Shown here: piece after piece, positions 1-8,333 of the stretch | How positions within the stretch are numbered: position 1 is the first letter of the stretch | How the letters are laid out: each line of letters starts with the position of its first letter | NCBI RefSeq assembly: GCF_004136315.1 | Contig: NZ_CP029562.1 | Span: forward strand, 6,555,215-6,619,214 | Direction of reading: 5' to 3' | From: Mesorhizobium sp. Pch-S | GTDB taxonomy: Bacteria; Pseudomonadota; Alphaproteobacteria; Rhizobiales; Rhizobiaceae | Length of the DNA stretch: 64,000 nt | Notes under the pieces: model-generated | The model's database searches: none | Told to the model about the DNA's origin: nothing | Seen by the model: only the letters and a program-made list of their open reading frames with translations | Position numbers and translations under genes: made by a program

Positions 1-1006
1 GGCCGACCTTGCCTGACGAACAGGCGGAGCCCGCCGACAAAGCGACACCTGCAAGATCGAAGGCGATCTGCACCGTCTCGGCCTTGGCGCCCGGAATAGC
101 GAAGAACGTCGTATTGGCAAGGCGTTCCACGCGCTTTCCGAAAATTTCGGCGTCCGGCACCAATTCGGTCACGATCGCCTCGATGGCATCACGCCGCTGC
201 CGGACAACCTCGATATCGGCAAGTCCAGCCAACCCTTCGCGTGCGGCAGCGCCAAAACCGGCAATGGCGGCAAGGTTCTCCGTGCCGCCGCGATGACCCT
301 TCTCCTGGCCGCCGCCGGTAACCAGAGGCGCAGGCATCATCAAATCAGAGGCAGCAACGATGGCCCCTATGCCCTTGGGACCGCCAAGCTTGTGGGAGGA
401 GAGAATCAAGTAGTCCGCATAAGGCGCTGACATATCGAGCGGAATGCGCCCTGCGGCCTGCACTGCGTCCACCACCAGGAGACCGCCGGCTGCCTTCACG
501 ATCGTGGCAATCTCGGCGATCGGCTGGATGACGCCCGTCTCATTGTTGGCGGCGTGCATGGCTACAAGAGGCAGTCCTTCGGCTTTGTCGTGGCTAGCGA
601 GTGCCACGCCCAAAGTTTCGAGATCGATGATGCCATCGGGTGTCACGCCGATGCGCACGATCTTCTCCCGTGCGAAACGACCACCGTTCAGGATGCACGG
701 GTGATCGGCTGCAGAGACGTAGAGGCGCGCCATGCGCAGTGCCGCGCGGCCCATCCGCCAGTCGGGAGACAGCAGTGTCACCGCCGCTTCCGTAGCGCCT
801 GAGGTGAAGAATACATGATCCGGCTTGGCATTGACCAGTGCGGCCACATCGCGGCGCGCATCTTCAACCAGCCGCCGCGCTGCACGGCCTTCGGCATGAA
901 CCGAGGAGGGATTTGCCGCATCGAGCGCCGCGACCACAGCCACCCGCGCCGCCGGGAGCAGCGGTGCACTGGCATTGTAGTCGAGATAGGCGCGATGCTC
1001 GGCCAT
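1..1006 (-). CDS. Cysteine desulfurase (NifS/IscS-like), 3' end cut by window
   Basis: PLP-dependent cysteine desulfurase that takes sulfur from L-cysteine for Fe-S cluster assembly in the cytosol. The reading frame from ATG at 1006 stays open to base 1 (about 335 residues), so roughly 50 C-terminal residues are missing compared with the usual ~385. Visible landmarks are LDYNAS near the N-terminus, the ATEA/NNETG cofactor-pocket segments, SSHKLGGPKG with the PLP-binding lysine near residue 205, and SACSSGK with the catalytic cysteine at the window edge. In rhizobia this gene usually heads or precedes the suf genes; here it is transcribed away from the hydrolase at 1251, with a candidate Irr box between them. 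Family assignment is firm; the exact paralogue is not resolved. Confidence 0.9.
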   Translation of the reverse strand, partial: MAEHRAYLDYNASAPLLPAARVAVVAALDAANPSSVHAEGRAARRLVEDARRDVAALVNAKPDHVFFTSGATEAAVTLLSPDWRMGRAALRMARLYVSAADHPCILNGGRFAREKIVRIGVTPDGIIDLETLGVALASHDKAEGLPLVAMHAANNETGVIQPIAEIATIVKAAGGLLVVDAVQAAGRIPLDMSAPYADYLILSSHKLGGPKGIGAIVAASDLMMPAPLVTGGGQEKGHRGGTENLAAIAGFGAAAREGLAGLADIEVVRQRRDAIEAIVTELVPDAEIFGKRVERLANTTFFAIPGAKAETVQIAFDLAGVALSAGSACSSGKVG

Positions 1007-1137
1007 TTTACCCGGTGTTTTCCCTTCAAAACCCGCTCTCGCAGCGAGAAGCGTTATTTCCTTGAAATTCCAAGGCCAGCCGTCCTATTACGCGGCTTGC
1101 GGCAGCAATGGCAGAGCCTTACATCTCTGCCATGCAG

Positions 1138-1154
1138 TTTTGAACAGTTCTAAA
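1138..1154. promoter_or_regulatory. Candidate Irr (iron control element) box
   Basis: The minus strand reads TTTAGAACTGTTCAAAA, close to the published rhizobial ICE consensus TTTAGAA-N3-TTCTAAA recognised by the haem-responsive regulator Irr. It lies 132 bp upstream of the cysteine desulfurase start and 97 bp upstream of the hydrolase start, in their shared divergent region. One mismatch is seen in the right half-site. Fe-S assembly genes are known targets of iron regulators in Rhizobiales, which fits. Binding is inferred. Confidence 0.55.
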
Positions 1155-1250
1155 CTAGCTTCTAGGTAGGCGCTCGCCTTGCGTCAAGCTTGGATTGAAG
1201 CCGGAGTTGGAATTGTTCGGACACCATATAGCGTACACCAGGAGTTATTG

Positions 1251-1925
1251 ATGCCAGAGGTCATTTTCGCCGGTCCGGCCGGTCGCCTTGAAGGTCGCTA
1301 CCAGCCTTCCAAGGAAAAGAGCGCGCCGATCGCCATCGTTCTGCATCCACACCCGCAGTTCGGCGGCACGATGAACAACAAGATCGTCTACGACCTCTTT
1401 TATATGTTCCAGAAGCGCAATTTCACCACGCTGCGCTTCAATTTCCGCAGCATCGGCCGCAGCCAGGGCGAGTTCGATCACGGCACAGGCGAACTTTCGG
1501 ATGCCGCCGCGGCGCTCGACTGGGTGCAGTCGCTGCATCCCGATTCCAAGAGCTGCTGGGTGGCAGGCTATTCCTTCGGTGCCTGGATCGGCATGCAGTT
1601 GCTTATGCGCCGCCCGGAGATCGAAGGCTTCATTTCGGTGGCGCCACAGCCCAACACTTATGATTTCTCCTTCCTGGCGCCTTGCCCGTCTTCGGGCCTG
1701 ATCATCCATGGCGACGCCGACAAGGTGGCGCCCGCGAAAGACGTTCAGGGGCTGGTCGACAAGCTGCATACCCAGAAGGGCATCACCATCACCCAGAAGA
1801 CGCTCCCGGGGGCGAACCACTTCTTCGCCAATGACGCCGAGCTGCTGATCGAAGAATGCGCGGATTATCTCGACCGCCGTCTCGCCGGCGAACTGGCCGA
1901 CCCGCGCCCGAAGCGACTGCGCTAG
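1251..1925 (+). CDS. Alpha/beta hydrolase, COG2945-like
   Basis: A 224-residue cytosolic serine hydrolase. The start at ATG 1251 is chosen because AGGAG lies 7 nt upstream; an earlier in-frame codon at 1179 has no such site. The fold is recognisable from HPHPQFGGTMNNK near the N-terminus, the nucleophile elbow GYSFGAW (Ser), HGDADKVAP (acid) and GANHFF (catalytic His). Proteins of this type are conserved next to cysteine desulfurase genes in rhizobia, but their substrate is unknown. Divergent from the desulfurase; followed after 36 bp by a GNAT gene. Confidence 0.85.
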   Translation: MPEVIFAGPAGRLEGRYQPSKEKSAPIAIVLHPHPQFGGTMNNKIVYDLFYMFQKRNFTTLRFNFRSIGRSQGEFDHGTGELSDAAAALDWVQSLHPDSKSCWVAGYSFGAWIGMQLLMRRPEIEGFISVAPQPNTYDFSFLAPCPSSGLIIHGDADKVAPAKDVQGLVDKLHTQKGITITQKTLPGANHFFANDAELLIEECADYLDRRLAGELADPRPKRLR

Positions 1926-1961
1926 AACGCTCATGCCGGCTGGCCGGCAGCAGGACTACAC

Positions 1962-2399
1962 ATGAAAATAAGATCCTACGCCGAGCGCGATACTGCGCGC
2001 CTGGTCGATATCTGGCTTGCCGCCGTGCGCGCCACGCATCATTTCCTGACCGAGGACGACATCCGCTTCTTCGAGCCACGGCTGCGGGATCTGCACATAC
2101 CGGCGCTGGAAGTCTACGTCGCAGAAGGCGATGACGGCCAGTTGCTGGGCTTTGCCGGGCTGGATGGCGCAAATCTCGAAATGCTGTTCATCGATCCGTC
2201 TCATCATGGACACGGCATCGGCAGGCAGCTGGTCGACCATGCCGTCGCGCTGAAGGGACGTCTGAAGGTGGACGTCAACGAACAGAATCCGGGTGCGCTG
2301 GCCTTTTATCTCAAATGCGGCTTCACACAGGTCGGTCGTTCCGAGCTCGACGGCTCCGGAAAGCCTTTTCCGCTGCTGCATCTTGCGCAGCTGGGCTGA
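1962..2399 (+). CDS. GNAT family N-acetyltransferase
   Basis: A 145-residue acetyl-CoA-dependent N-acetyltransferase resembling the YjaB group. The acetyl-CoA pyrophosphate loop is visible as HHGHGIGRQL near residue 85 (Q/R-x-x-G-x-G/A pattern), preceded by LEMLFIDP (beta-4) and followed by VNEQNPGALAFYLKCGF, the usual beta-5/alpha-4 signature. Length fits a single-domain GNAT. Substrate cannot be told. It follows the hydrolase on the same strand with a 36-bp gap and could share its transcript. Confidence 0.85.
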   Translation: MKIRSYAERDTARLVDIWLAAVRATHHFLTEDDIRFFEPRLRDLHIPALEVYVAEGDDGQLLGFAGLDGANLEMLFIDPSHHGHGIGRQLVDHAVALKGRLKVDVNEQNPGALAFYLKCGFTQVGRSELDGSGKPFPLLHLAQLG

Positions 2400-2479
2400 G
2401 ACAGTCGTAATCCGCAACAGGAGCATTGCGTCAAAGCCACGTTGATTTCAGGGTAGTCCTTGAGAGAAGGATTTCACCC

Positions 2480-3127
2480 TTGTACCAGCCGCCGCATTTC
2501 AATGAGACGCGCCTCGAGGTCCTGCACGCGCTGATCCGCGCGCATCCGCTGGGACTGTTGATCTCCAACGGCGTAGACGGACCCGTCGCCGATCCGATCC
2601 CGTTCCTGCTCGACGCTGAAACCGATACGCACGGCAAGCTGAGAGCGCATCTGGCCAAAGCCAATCCACACTGGCGGCTGATTTCGGACAATCCATCAGC
2701 CAGGGTTCTGGTCGTCTTCCAGGGCAGCGATGCCTATGTCACGCCATCCTGGTACGAAACCAAGCGCGAAACCGGCAAGGTGGTGCCGACGTGGAACTAT
2801 GCCACTGTGCAGGTGCGCGGAACGGCAAAAATCGTAGCCGACAACGCATGGCTTGCGCGGCAGATAAACGATCTCACCGGCAAGCAGGAAGACGGGCGCG
2901 AACACTCCTGGGCGGTTACCGACGCCCCACCGGAATTCATCCAGGCTCAGATCAAGGGCATCATTGGCCTGGAAATCACGATCGAAGACATCACAGGCAA
3001 ATGGAAAGTGAGCCAGAATCGGCCCGTTGCCGACCGTGAAGGCGTGGCAAGCGGCCTCGACCGTGAAACCTCGCCGCATTCGCCCGACATGGCGGCGCTG
3101 GTGCGCCGTTATGGCGGGCTCGACTGA
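2480..3127 (+). CDS. FMN-binding regulator, PaiB-like
   Basis: A 215-residue protein of the FMN-binding split-barrel family named after Bacillus PaiB. The start is taken at TTG 2480, preceded by GAGAGAAGG, because family members begin MYxPPHF; an upstream TTG at 2426 would add 18 non-conserved residues. Conserved blocks are MYQPPHFNE, DPIPFLL, VVFQGSDAYVTPSWY, VPTWNYATVQVRG and the C-terminal KWKVSQNRP. Despite the family name, many members may act as flavin-dependent enzymes rather than transcription regulators. It stands downstream of the GNAT gene, as paiA (a GNAT) pairs with paiB in Bacillus. Confidence 0.85.
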   Translation: MYQPPHFNETRLEVLHALIRAHPLGLLISNGVDGPVADPIPFLLDAETDTHGKLRAHLAKANPHWRLISDNPSARVLVVFQGSDAYVTPSWYETKRETGKVVPTWNYATVQVRGTAKIVADNAWLARQINDLTGKQEDGREHSWAVTDAPPEFIQAQIKGIIGLEITIEDITGKWKVSQNRPVADREGVASGLDRETSPHSPDMAALVRRYGGLD

Positions 3128-3135
3128 TCGGCCCC

Positions 3136-3237
3136 TGAGCGTTTCCGTTTTCCACGGAAACGCCGAAACGCTCAAACTTTTTGTTTTCGCGCAATTCCGG
3201 ACGGGAAGCCGCTACGCACTTTCCTGGAATGGCTTTA
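3136..3237. repeat. Dispersed intergenic palindromic repeat, copy A
   Basis: An imperfect palindromic block (GCGTTTCCG...CGGAAACGC...GAAACGCTC) is followed by the conserved tail GCGCAATTCCGG and CTTTCCTGGAATGGC. The same organisation occurs at 13044-13135. Sequences of this type are scattered between genes in many Rhizobiales genomes. Its end touches the last codons of the PAP2 gene. Function unknown. Confidence 0.7.
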
Positions 3238-4092
3238 GTGCAGGGTTGCGGGCTGTTTGCGGGCGATCAGGTTTCCGGGAGCTGTGGCACTTCTTGGCGT
3301 GCGCCAGACCGTCCGTCTCGGAAGGGGCAGGCCGACCGGGTTTGAACGGAACAGGAAACCCAGGCGTGCACAGACGATCGCAGCCACAACCGCAAGGCCG
3401 AAACCGAGGCCGAAGCCGACAATGGTGTCGCTGGGATAATGAGCACCGACGAAGATACGCGTTGCCGCCAGCCACAGGCCGAGGAGCAGGAACCAGTACC
3501 TTCCACGCGGGAACAAAAGCATCAGAACGGCCGCGACCGATCCGATCGTCGTGGCATGCCCGGACGGGAAGGAAGCGAAGATGGCTTTCACCGTGAACGG
3601 ATGAAACGAGAACGCACCATACGTTTCGTAGAGCGCGGGGCGGGCGCGACCGAACAAGATCTTCAGGACGATGGTCAGCAATCCGGGCAAACCGACAGCC
3701 ACAAGGACGAAAAGTGCAATGGAGGTGCGGTTGTAGACCGCCATCAGTTGTTTGCGACCAAGACCCGTCCAGTCGATCTGATTGGCCACCAACAACCATG
3801 CCGCCGCTGGCCAGAGATACCACTCCCCCAATCCCAGCGGTGTGGACATTTCAGCCAGCGCACCAAAAACCGGGTGCCAATCGCGTATCGAAGCGTGATC
3901 GAGATAGATGGCTGCCAGTCCCGCCAGAAGGACACAGCCGATTGTCCAGGGCAGCCAGAATATCCGGTCATATTGCGCCGGTCGGCGGTGGAAACGGCGA
4001 CCAATAACAGCAAAGGTGGTGGCCGTGTTCGTCCGGCTGCGCGCAAGCATGCGCTGCAGCAGCGGCCGTGGTGGCGCGCCGGCGTCCTTCAT
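3235..4092 (-). CDS. PAP2-family membrane phosphatase, possibly LpxE-like lipid A phosphatase
   Basis: A 285-residue polytopic inner-membrane phosphatase. ATG 4092 is preferred, with AGGGG 8 nt upstream; a TTG two codons earlier is possible. The PAP2 catalytic motifs are all present: KILFGRARP (near 145), FPSGH (near 175) and RIFVGAHYPSD (near 215), placed between about five or six hydrophobic segments. Such enzymes dephosphorylate lipid A, phosphatidylglycerol phosphate or undecaprenyl pyrophosphate. Its position at the end of an operon with GT2, LAB_N and GT39 genes favours a lipid A phosphatase that frees a position for sugar addition. That role is inference; a recycling phosphatase is the alternative. 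Confidence 0.8.
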   Translation of the reverse strand: MKDAGAPPRPLLQRMLARSRTNTATTFAVIGRRFHRRPAQYDRIFWLPWTIGCVLLAGLAAIYLDHASIRDWHPVFGALAEMSTPLGLGEWYLWPAAAWLLVANQIDWTGLGRKQLMAVYNRTSIALFVLVAVGLPGLLTIVLKILFGRARPALYETYGAFSFHPFTVKAIFASFPSGHATTIGSVAAVLMLLFPRGRYWFLLLGLWLAATRIFVGAHYPSDTIVGFGLGFGLAVVAAIVCARLGFLFRSNPVGLPLPRRTVWRTPRSATAPGNLIARKQPATLH

Positions 4093-4191
4093 AATCAAAG
4101 CCCCTTACCCCAGTTCCGCCAATCAGCGGCAGCAACACATCGGTAGAGTGACGCTATCATGACAGATCATCAAGGTCTGGCTAATGAACGG

Positions 4192-5838
4192 TCAAGGATT
4201 GGCGACCCTGTAGAGCCCGAGTGCCAACTTGTCGCCGGACGAGTAGTTGGTGCCGTCGATTTCCTTCAGGCGCGCTGCCGTCTTCCCTGACCCGGCCAGC
4301 GCGGACTGAAGTGCGGGCTCGTCGGCAACAGGAACCAGTGCAAGCGCGCAAGCCGGGTCCATTGCAAGATGGGCAGCGGCCCCTTGTGTATCGGTCAGCT
4401 TGGTATTGGTGCCGGCCATGAAGATCAGGCTCGGTTCATGGTATTGAGAAGACGCCAGAATTGAATTCTGACACGGTTTGCTTTCCTGGATCGCAGCAAC
4501 GATGCGCGGCGTAAGCCACATCGGCGTCAGGGACGGCACGATGAGACCGATCAACACAGCGTATGCTGCTCCCGCGGCCGCTGCGGCGGCACCAACACGG
4601 TTCAACGAAAGCTGCAATTGGCGCGGGAATGCCAGATAGCCCGCTGCGAGCGCGAAAACGGCCGCCGGAATGCTCCACGGATTGAACGCACCAGTCAAAT
4701 ACAGCGGCGCCCCGACGGCGACCGCCGCCAGCCCGAGCGTGACGACGACAAGACCGAAGGCCGTCGCCCAATAGAGCCACGTCTGCCAGCGCTTCAGGAC
4801 GGCCTGCTCGGGCGACAGGGTCAGCAGCCAGCCGACAAGCAGCGCGACGGCCGGATAGGCCGGCAGGACATAATGCGGCAGCTTGGTGGGCACCAGTTCG
4901 AGAAGGATCCAGAACGGGATGTACCACGCCAGGCAGAAGCGCAGCCGCGGGTCATTGCGCACATGATTGAGAGCTGCCAGTCCCGCTCCGAGCGCGATCA
5001 GGCTGAAGGGCCACATGAACAGCGAATAGGTCAGCGAATAATAGCCCGGAGGCATGCCGTGCGATTCCTGGCCGTCGGCAACCTTGCCGACCAGGTCCTT
5101 TCCGACAGCTTCCTGCCAGAAGGCACCACCACTCTTCCAGGTGATGATGGCAAGCCAGGGCACCACGATGAGAGCCGCCAGAAGCAGGCCCCGCCCGGCC
5201 TTCAGTCGCGACAGCCAACGTGCGTCGCGTTCGAAAGCGAGCAGGATCAGGATGGTGACAAGCGACAATGCCGGCGTGATCGGTCCCTTGATGAGGATAC
5301 CGACCCCTTGCGCAATCCAGAACAGCCACGGCAGATATGCGGCCGACGGCTGGTCGCGGCGTGCCGCGACATAGATCTGCGCCAATGCGCCCTGCGCGAG
5401 CACACAACAGGCCAGGAGGAACGCATCGGTCTTGGCGATACGCCCCTCGAAAGCCGTGGCAAAGATGGCAGCGAGCACCAGACCGGCAGCCATACCGGCA
5501 TTTGCTCCAAACAGAATCGTTGCCGTCCACGCCGTCGCAACCACTGCAATGGCGATGCCCAGCGCCGAAACGAGACGATAGATCCAGATCGGAGCACCGG
5601 CCCCCTCGCCGCTCAATCCCACTGCCGCTGACTGCAGCCAGTAGATGCCGATCGGTTTCTTGTAGCGCGAGGCATCCTGGAAACGGATGTCCATGTAGTC
5701 GCCGCTCTCGGCCATCTGCTTGGTGGCCTGCACGAAACGCGCTTCATCGCGGTCCACCACCGGCAGGCTGGCGAGCCCCGACGCAGAGAGCACGAGACTG
5801 AAGAGAAACAGAAACAGATATTTCCTGGTCATCTCCAC
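4192..5838 (-). CDS. GT39/ArnT-like membrane glycosyltransferase
   Basis: A 548-residue GT-C enzyme using a polyprenyl-phosphate sugar donor on the periplasmic side. It has an N-terminal transmembrane segment, the first-loop acidic motif DRDEARF (residues 29-35), a further loop motif near YKKPIGIYW, about ten to twelve hydrophobic segments, and TKLPHYVLPAYPA before the last membrane cluster. The GTG at 5838 has AGGAG upstream; ATG 5832 is an alternative. In rhizobia related proteins (RgtA-D, and RgtF of Mesorhizobium loti) transfer galacturonic acid to LPS core or lipid A. The adjacent phosphatase and GT2 donor synthase make a lipid A galacturonosyltransferase the best guess, but the donor sugar cannot be read from sequence. 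Confidence 0.8.
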   Translation of the reverse strand: MEMTRKYLFLFLFSLVLSASGLASLPVVDRDEARFVQATKQMAESGDYMDIRFQDASRYKKPIGIYWLQSAAVGLSGEGAGAPIWIYRLVSALGIAIAVVATAWTATILFGANAGMAAGLVLAAIFATAFEGRIAKTDAFLLACCVLAQGALAQIYVAARRDQPSAAYLPWLFWIAQGVGILIKGPITPALSLVTILILLAFERDARWLSRLKAGRGLLLAALIVVPWLAIITWKSGGAFWQEAVGKDLVGKVADGQESHGMPPGYYSLTYSLFMWPFSLIALGAGLAALNHVRNDPRLRFCLAWYIPFWILLELVPTKLPHYVLPAYPAVALLVGWLLTLSPEQAVLKRWQTWLYWATAFGLVVVTLGLAAVAVGAPLYLTGAFNPWSIPAAVFALAAGYLAFPRQLQLSLNRVGAAAAAAGAAYAVLIGLIVPSLTPMWLTPRIVAAIQESKPCQNSILASSQYHEPSLIFMAGTNTKLTDTQGAAAHLAMDPACALALVPVADEPALQSALAGSGKTAARLKEIDGTNYSSGDKLALGLYRVANP

Positions 5839-5893
5839 GCGCTTGATCTCCTGTCGAAAGATTGACCCGCCGTGGACGCCCGCGCCATTGAGG

Positions 5894-6226
5894 TCAGTCG
5901 ACCTTGCTCATGGCGGCCTTACGCTCATTGGCGATCAGCCAGAGATTGCGGATATAGATGAAGAGGCCCAGCCCCTGCCCGGCGATAAACACCGGGTCAC
6001 GGCGCTGTATTGCGTAGATCAGGAGCAGGCCGCCGCCGCCGAGCGAAAAAAACCAGAAAGCAATCGGTACCACCGAACGCTTGGCCCGTTCGGAAGCGAC
6101 CCATTGCACCACGAAGCGCATGGTGAAGAAGAACTGCGCGATGAAGCCGAGCAACACCCAGCCGTCGAACTGCTGCACAAAGACTTCGTGCAGCCAGGTC
6201 ACCAGTTCCTGGAACACACTATCCAT
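5894..6226 (-). CDS. LAB_N domain small membrane protein
   Basis: A 110-residue protein with three hydrophobic segments, matching the family called lipid A biosynthesis N-terminal domain (LAB_N). Signature pieces are GFIAQFFFTMRFVVQW and SVVPIAFWFFSLGGG, and a C-terminal LGLFIYIRNLWLI. ATG 6226 is used; the frame is open upstream but an earlier start would overlap the GT2 gene deeply. It overlaps the GT2 stop by 8 bp, indicating translational coupling. Proteins like this are often encoded between ArnC-like and ArnT-like enzymes and may help flip or present the lipid-linked sugar. That role is inferred. Confidence 0.8.
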   Translation of the reverse strand: MDSVFQELVTWLHEVFVQQFDGWVLLGFIAQFFFTMRFVVQWVASERAKRSVVPIAFWFFSLGGGGLLLIYAIQRRDPVFIAGQGLGLFIYIRNLWLIANERKAAMSKVD

Positions 6227-6953
6227 GCGTGATTTCCCTTGCCTTTGGCATACGCCGACGCCTGCGCCGCAGCCACCAAACCCCGAGCAGATCGGCAGCG
6301 CCCTGCAGCCCCCGATCAAAGATGCCGTAATTGGACTTGCCGTGACGGCGCGAGCGGTCGACCACGTCGCGATGCACCACGCCGTAGCCTTCCTGGATAA
6401 CGAGCGCCGGCACGAAGCGATGCGTGCCGTCGAAGAAGGGGAGCTTGCGGAATATCTCGGTACGCACGGCCTTCAGCCCGCAGCCGGTATCACGGGTCTG
6501 GTCGTGCAGGATGGCGTTTCGCAACCAGTTGGCGAAACGCGAGGCAAGCTGCTTGGCCTTGCTGTCGCGCCGCTTCAGGCGCTGGCCCTGGGCCGCGCCG
6601 ACCTCCGACCCGGCCTCGCGCAGCGCATCGACCAACACCGGGATGTACTGCGGATCGTTCTGGCCATCGCCGTCGATGGTCGCGACGATGTCGCCACGCG
6701 CCACCCAGACACCGGAACGCACGGCAAGGCTCTGACCGGACGACTTCTCATGGCGGATGTGGCGAACCGGAAACGGTTGCGCGGCATCCAGGGCGGCAAG
6801 CACCGTCGCTGTGTCGTCGGTCGAACCGTCGTCAACGACGATAACCTCGAAGTCACGCCCGTTCATGGCCGTTGCGATCTCGTCGATCAGCAGAGGCAGG
6901 TTAGCCGCCTCATTGCGGCCTGGTATGACGATGGAGATCAGGGCGTCCGCCAT
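6219..6953 (-). CDS. GT2 polyprenyl-phosphate glycosyltransferase (DPM1/ArnC-like)
   Basis: A 244-residue family 2 glycosyltransferase that should load a sugar from a nucleotide donor onto polyprenyl phosphate at the cytoplasmic face. Visible features are SIVIPGRNEAANL at the N-terminus, VIVVDDGSTDDT, the metal-binding DGDGQNDP and the acceptor-side block RDTGCGLKAVR. A basic, Arg-rich tail (WWLRRRRRRMPK) replaces the C-terminal membrane helices of ArnC, so it is closer to dolichol-phosphate-mannose synthase in length. First gene of the four-gene operon; in rhizobia RgtE performs the analogous step for galacturonic acid. Confidence 0.85.
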   Translation of the reverse strand: MADALISIVIPGRNEAANLPLLIDEIATAMNGRDFEVIVVDDGSTDDTATVLAALDAAQPFPVRHIRHEKSSGQSLAVRSGVWVARGDIVATIDGDGQNDPQYIPVLVDALREAGSEVGAAQGQRLKRRDSKAKQLASRFANWLRNAILHDQTRDTGCGLKAVRTEIFRKLPFFDGTHRFVPALVIQEGYGVVHRDVVDRSRRHGKSNYGIFDRGLQGAADLLGVWWLRRRRRRMPKAREITHG

Positions 6954-7104
6954 GGCAATCAGATCGACCGAACAGCTTCACGGATGTCGAGCGACGCGGT
7001 CGGCCCGACGCGTCCCTGGAATGGCGGCGCGTCCACCGGAACGCGGGGCTTTCCTTACGCCAGCGGCCAGATCGTGGCAAGCGTCCGGGACACGCCAATA
7101 CCGT

Positions 7105-8229
7105 TCACGGACGCGTGATCAGTCCACCTGTCACAGCGTCGCTGCAGCCGGTCGTGGTCGGAAAGGTCAACGGAAGACCGCGCTCGGCACGCACGGCGAG
7201 ATAGGCCCAGGCCTCTGCTTCTGTGGCGTCACCATTGAAACCGGCATCCTCGGCCAGGATCACCTGCGCACCGGCCTTCAGCGCACCGGCGCGCAGGTCG
7301 CCGACGATATGCGGGTTCTTGCGGCCGCCACCGCACACGATCCACAGTCGCGGCGCTTCCGGCATATGGTCGGCGGATTTGAGGATGGCCTCAGCCGACA
7401 CGCTGGCCAGCGTGCGGGCACCGTCGGCGAGTTCCAGACCCTCGACTTCATCAAGCGTGAAATCATTGCGATCCAGGGACTTGGGACCGGATTTGGCGAA
7501 GAAGGGACTGTCAAGATAACGCTCGACAACAGAGAGGATCACAGCACCTTCGCTGGCGATTGCACCGCCGGCATCGAAGGGCACGCCCCCTTCGCGCGAC
7601 ACCCATTGATCGATCAGCGTGTTGCCAGGTCCTGTGTCGAAGGCGACAGGATCGCCGCTTTCCCCGACATAGGTGATGTTGGAAATTCCGCCGATGTTGA
7701 CGAACACGACCGGATATTCGCCAGCAAAGGGCTGAGGCAGTGTTCTCGCCAGCGCAGCATGATAGGCGGGAACCAGCGGCGCTCCCTGCCCACCGTGCAG
7801 CATGTCATTGGCACGCATGTCATAAACCACGGGCAAACCGGTGCGCGCTGCCAGCAACAGCCCATCACCGAGCTGGACCGTCAGCCCCAGATGTGGCCGG
7901 TGCAGCACGGTCTGGCCGTGGAAGCCGACCAGGTCGGGCTGCCCCCATTTTCCAGCATCCGCAGCCAGAAACCGCGTCACCGCATCCGCGTGCCTCTCCG
8001 TGATCTCCCGCTCGAGTCCGGCAAGCATTCCCGGACGCTCCTCACGCAGGACGATTGCCTTGGCCTCCTCCAGCCCGACCGTGATGCGCTGGCGGAAGGC
8101 CGCCTCGTAAGGCACGAAGAAGGATGGACCGCGCTCGAGTGCATTTTCGCCGTCGCTACGCAGCATGGCGAGGTCGATGCCATCCATGGAGGTACCGCTC
8201 ATCAGGCCGATTGCGCAGAATTGGGGCAT
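7105..8229 (-). CDS. anmK: Anhydro-N-acetylmuramic acid kinase
   Basis: A 374-residue cytosolic kinase of peptidoglycan recycling: it hydrolyses the anhydro bond and phosphorylates 1,6-anhydroMurNAc to MurNAc-6-phosphate. The start ATG 8229 gives the family N-terminus [19 protein letters not shown], with AGG/AGGA just upstream. Other markers are [31 protein letters not shown] (sugar and nucleotide binding) and [10 protein letters not shown]. Length is normal. Divergent from tyrS, an arrangement that I recall as common in alphaproteobacteria. About 150 bp separate its stop from the GT2 gene start, and I see no gene there. Confidence 0.95.
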   Translation of the reverse strand: MPQFCAIGLMSGTSMDGIDLAMLRSDGENALERGPSFFVPYEAAFRQRITVGLEEAKAIVLREERPGMLAGLEREITERHADAVTRFLAADAGKWGQPDLVGFHGQTVLHRPHLGLTVQLGDGLLLAARTGLPVVYDMRANDMLHGGQGAPLVPAYHAALARTLPQPFAGEYPVVFVNIGGISNITYVGESGDPVAFDTGPGNTLIDQWVSREGGVPFDAGGAIASEGAVILSVVERYLDSPFFAKSGPKSLDRNDFTLDEVEGLELADGARTLASVSAEAILKSADHMPEAPRLWIVCGGGRKNPHIVGDLRAGALKAGAQVILAEDAGFNGDATEAEAWAYLAVRAERGLPLTFPTTTGCSDAVTGGLITRP

Positions 8230-8279
8230 TCCTGACCTATATTCTTGTGATTCCAGGCCCGGCGATGCTAAAGGCCCGG

Positions 8280-8307
8280 AGCAGCGCACGCCAAGGGCTG
8301 CGCTGCT
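8280..8307 (+). terminator. Terminator-like hairpin in the tyrS leader
   Basis: Perfect 9-bp inverted repeat AGCAGCGCA / TGCGCTGCT with a 10-nt loop, followed by a T-rich run (TTCTCGTTGTTTT), 27 bp before the tyrS start. It could attenuate or tune tyrS. No T-box features such as a long leader with a specifier loop are visible. Confidence 0.45.
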
Positions 8308-8333
8308 TTCTCGTTGTTTTCCGGAATCCAGTC

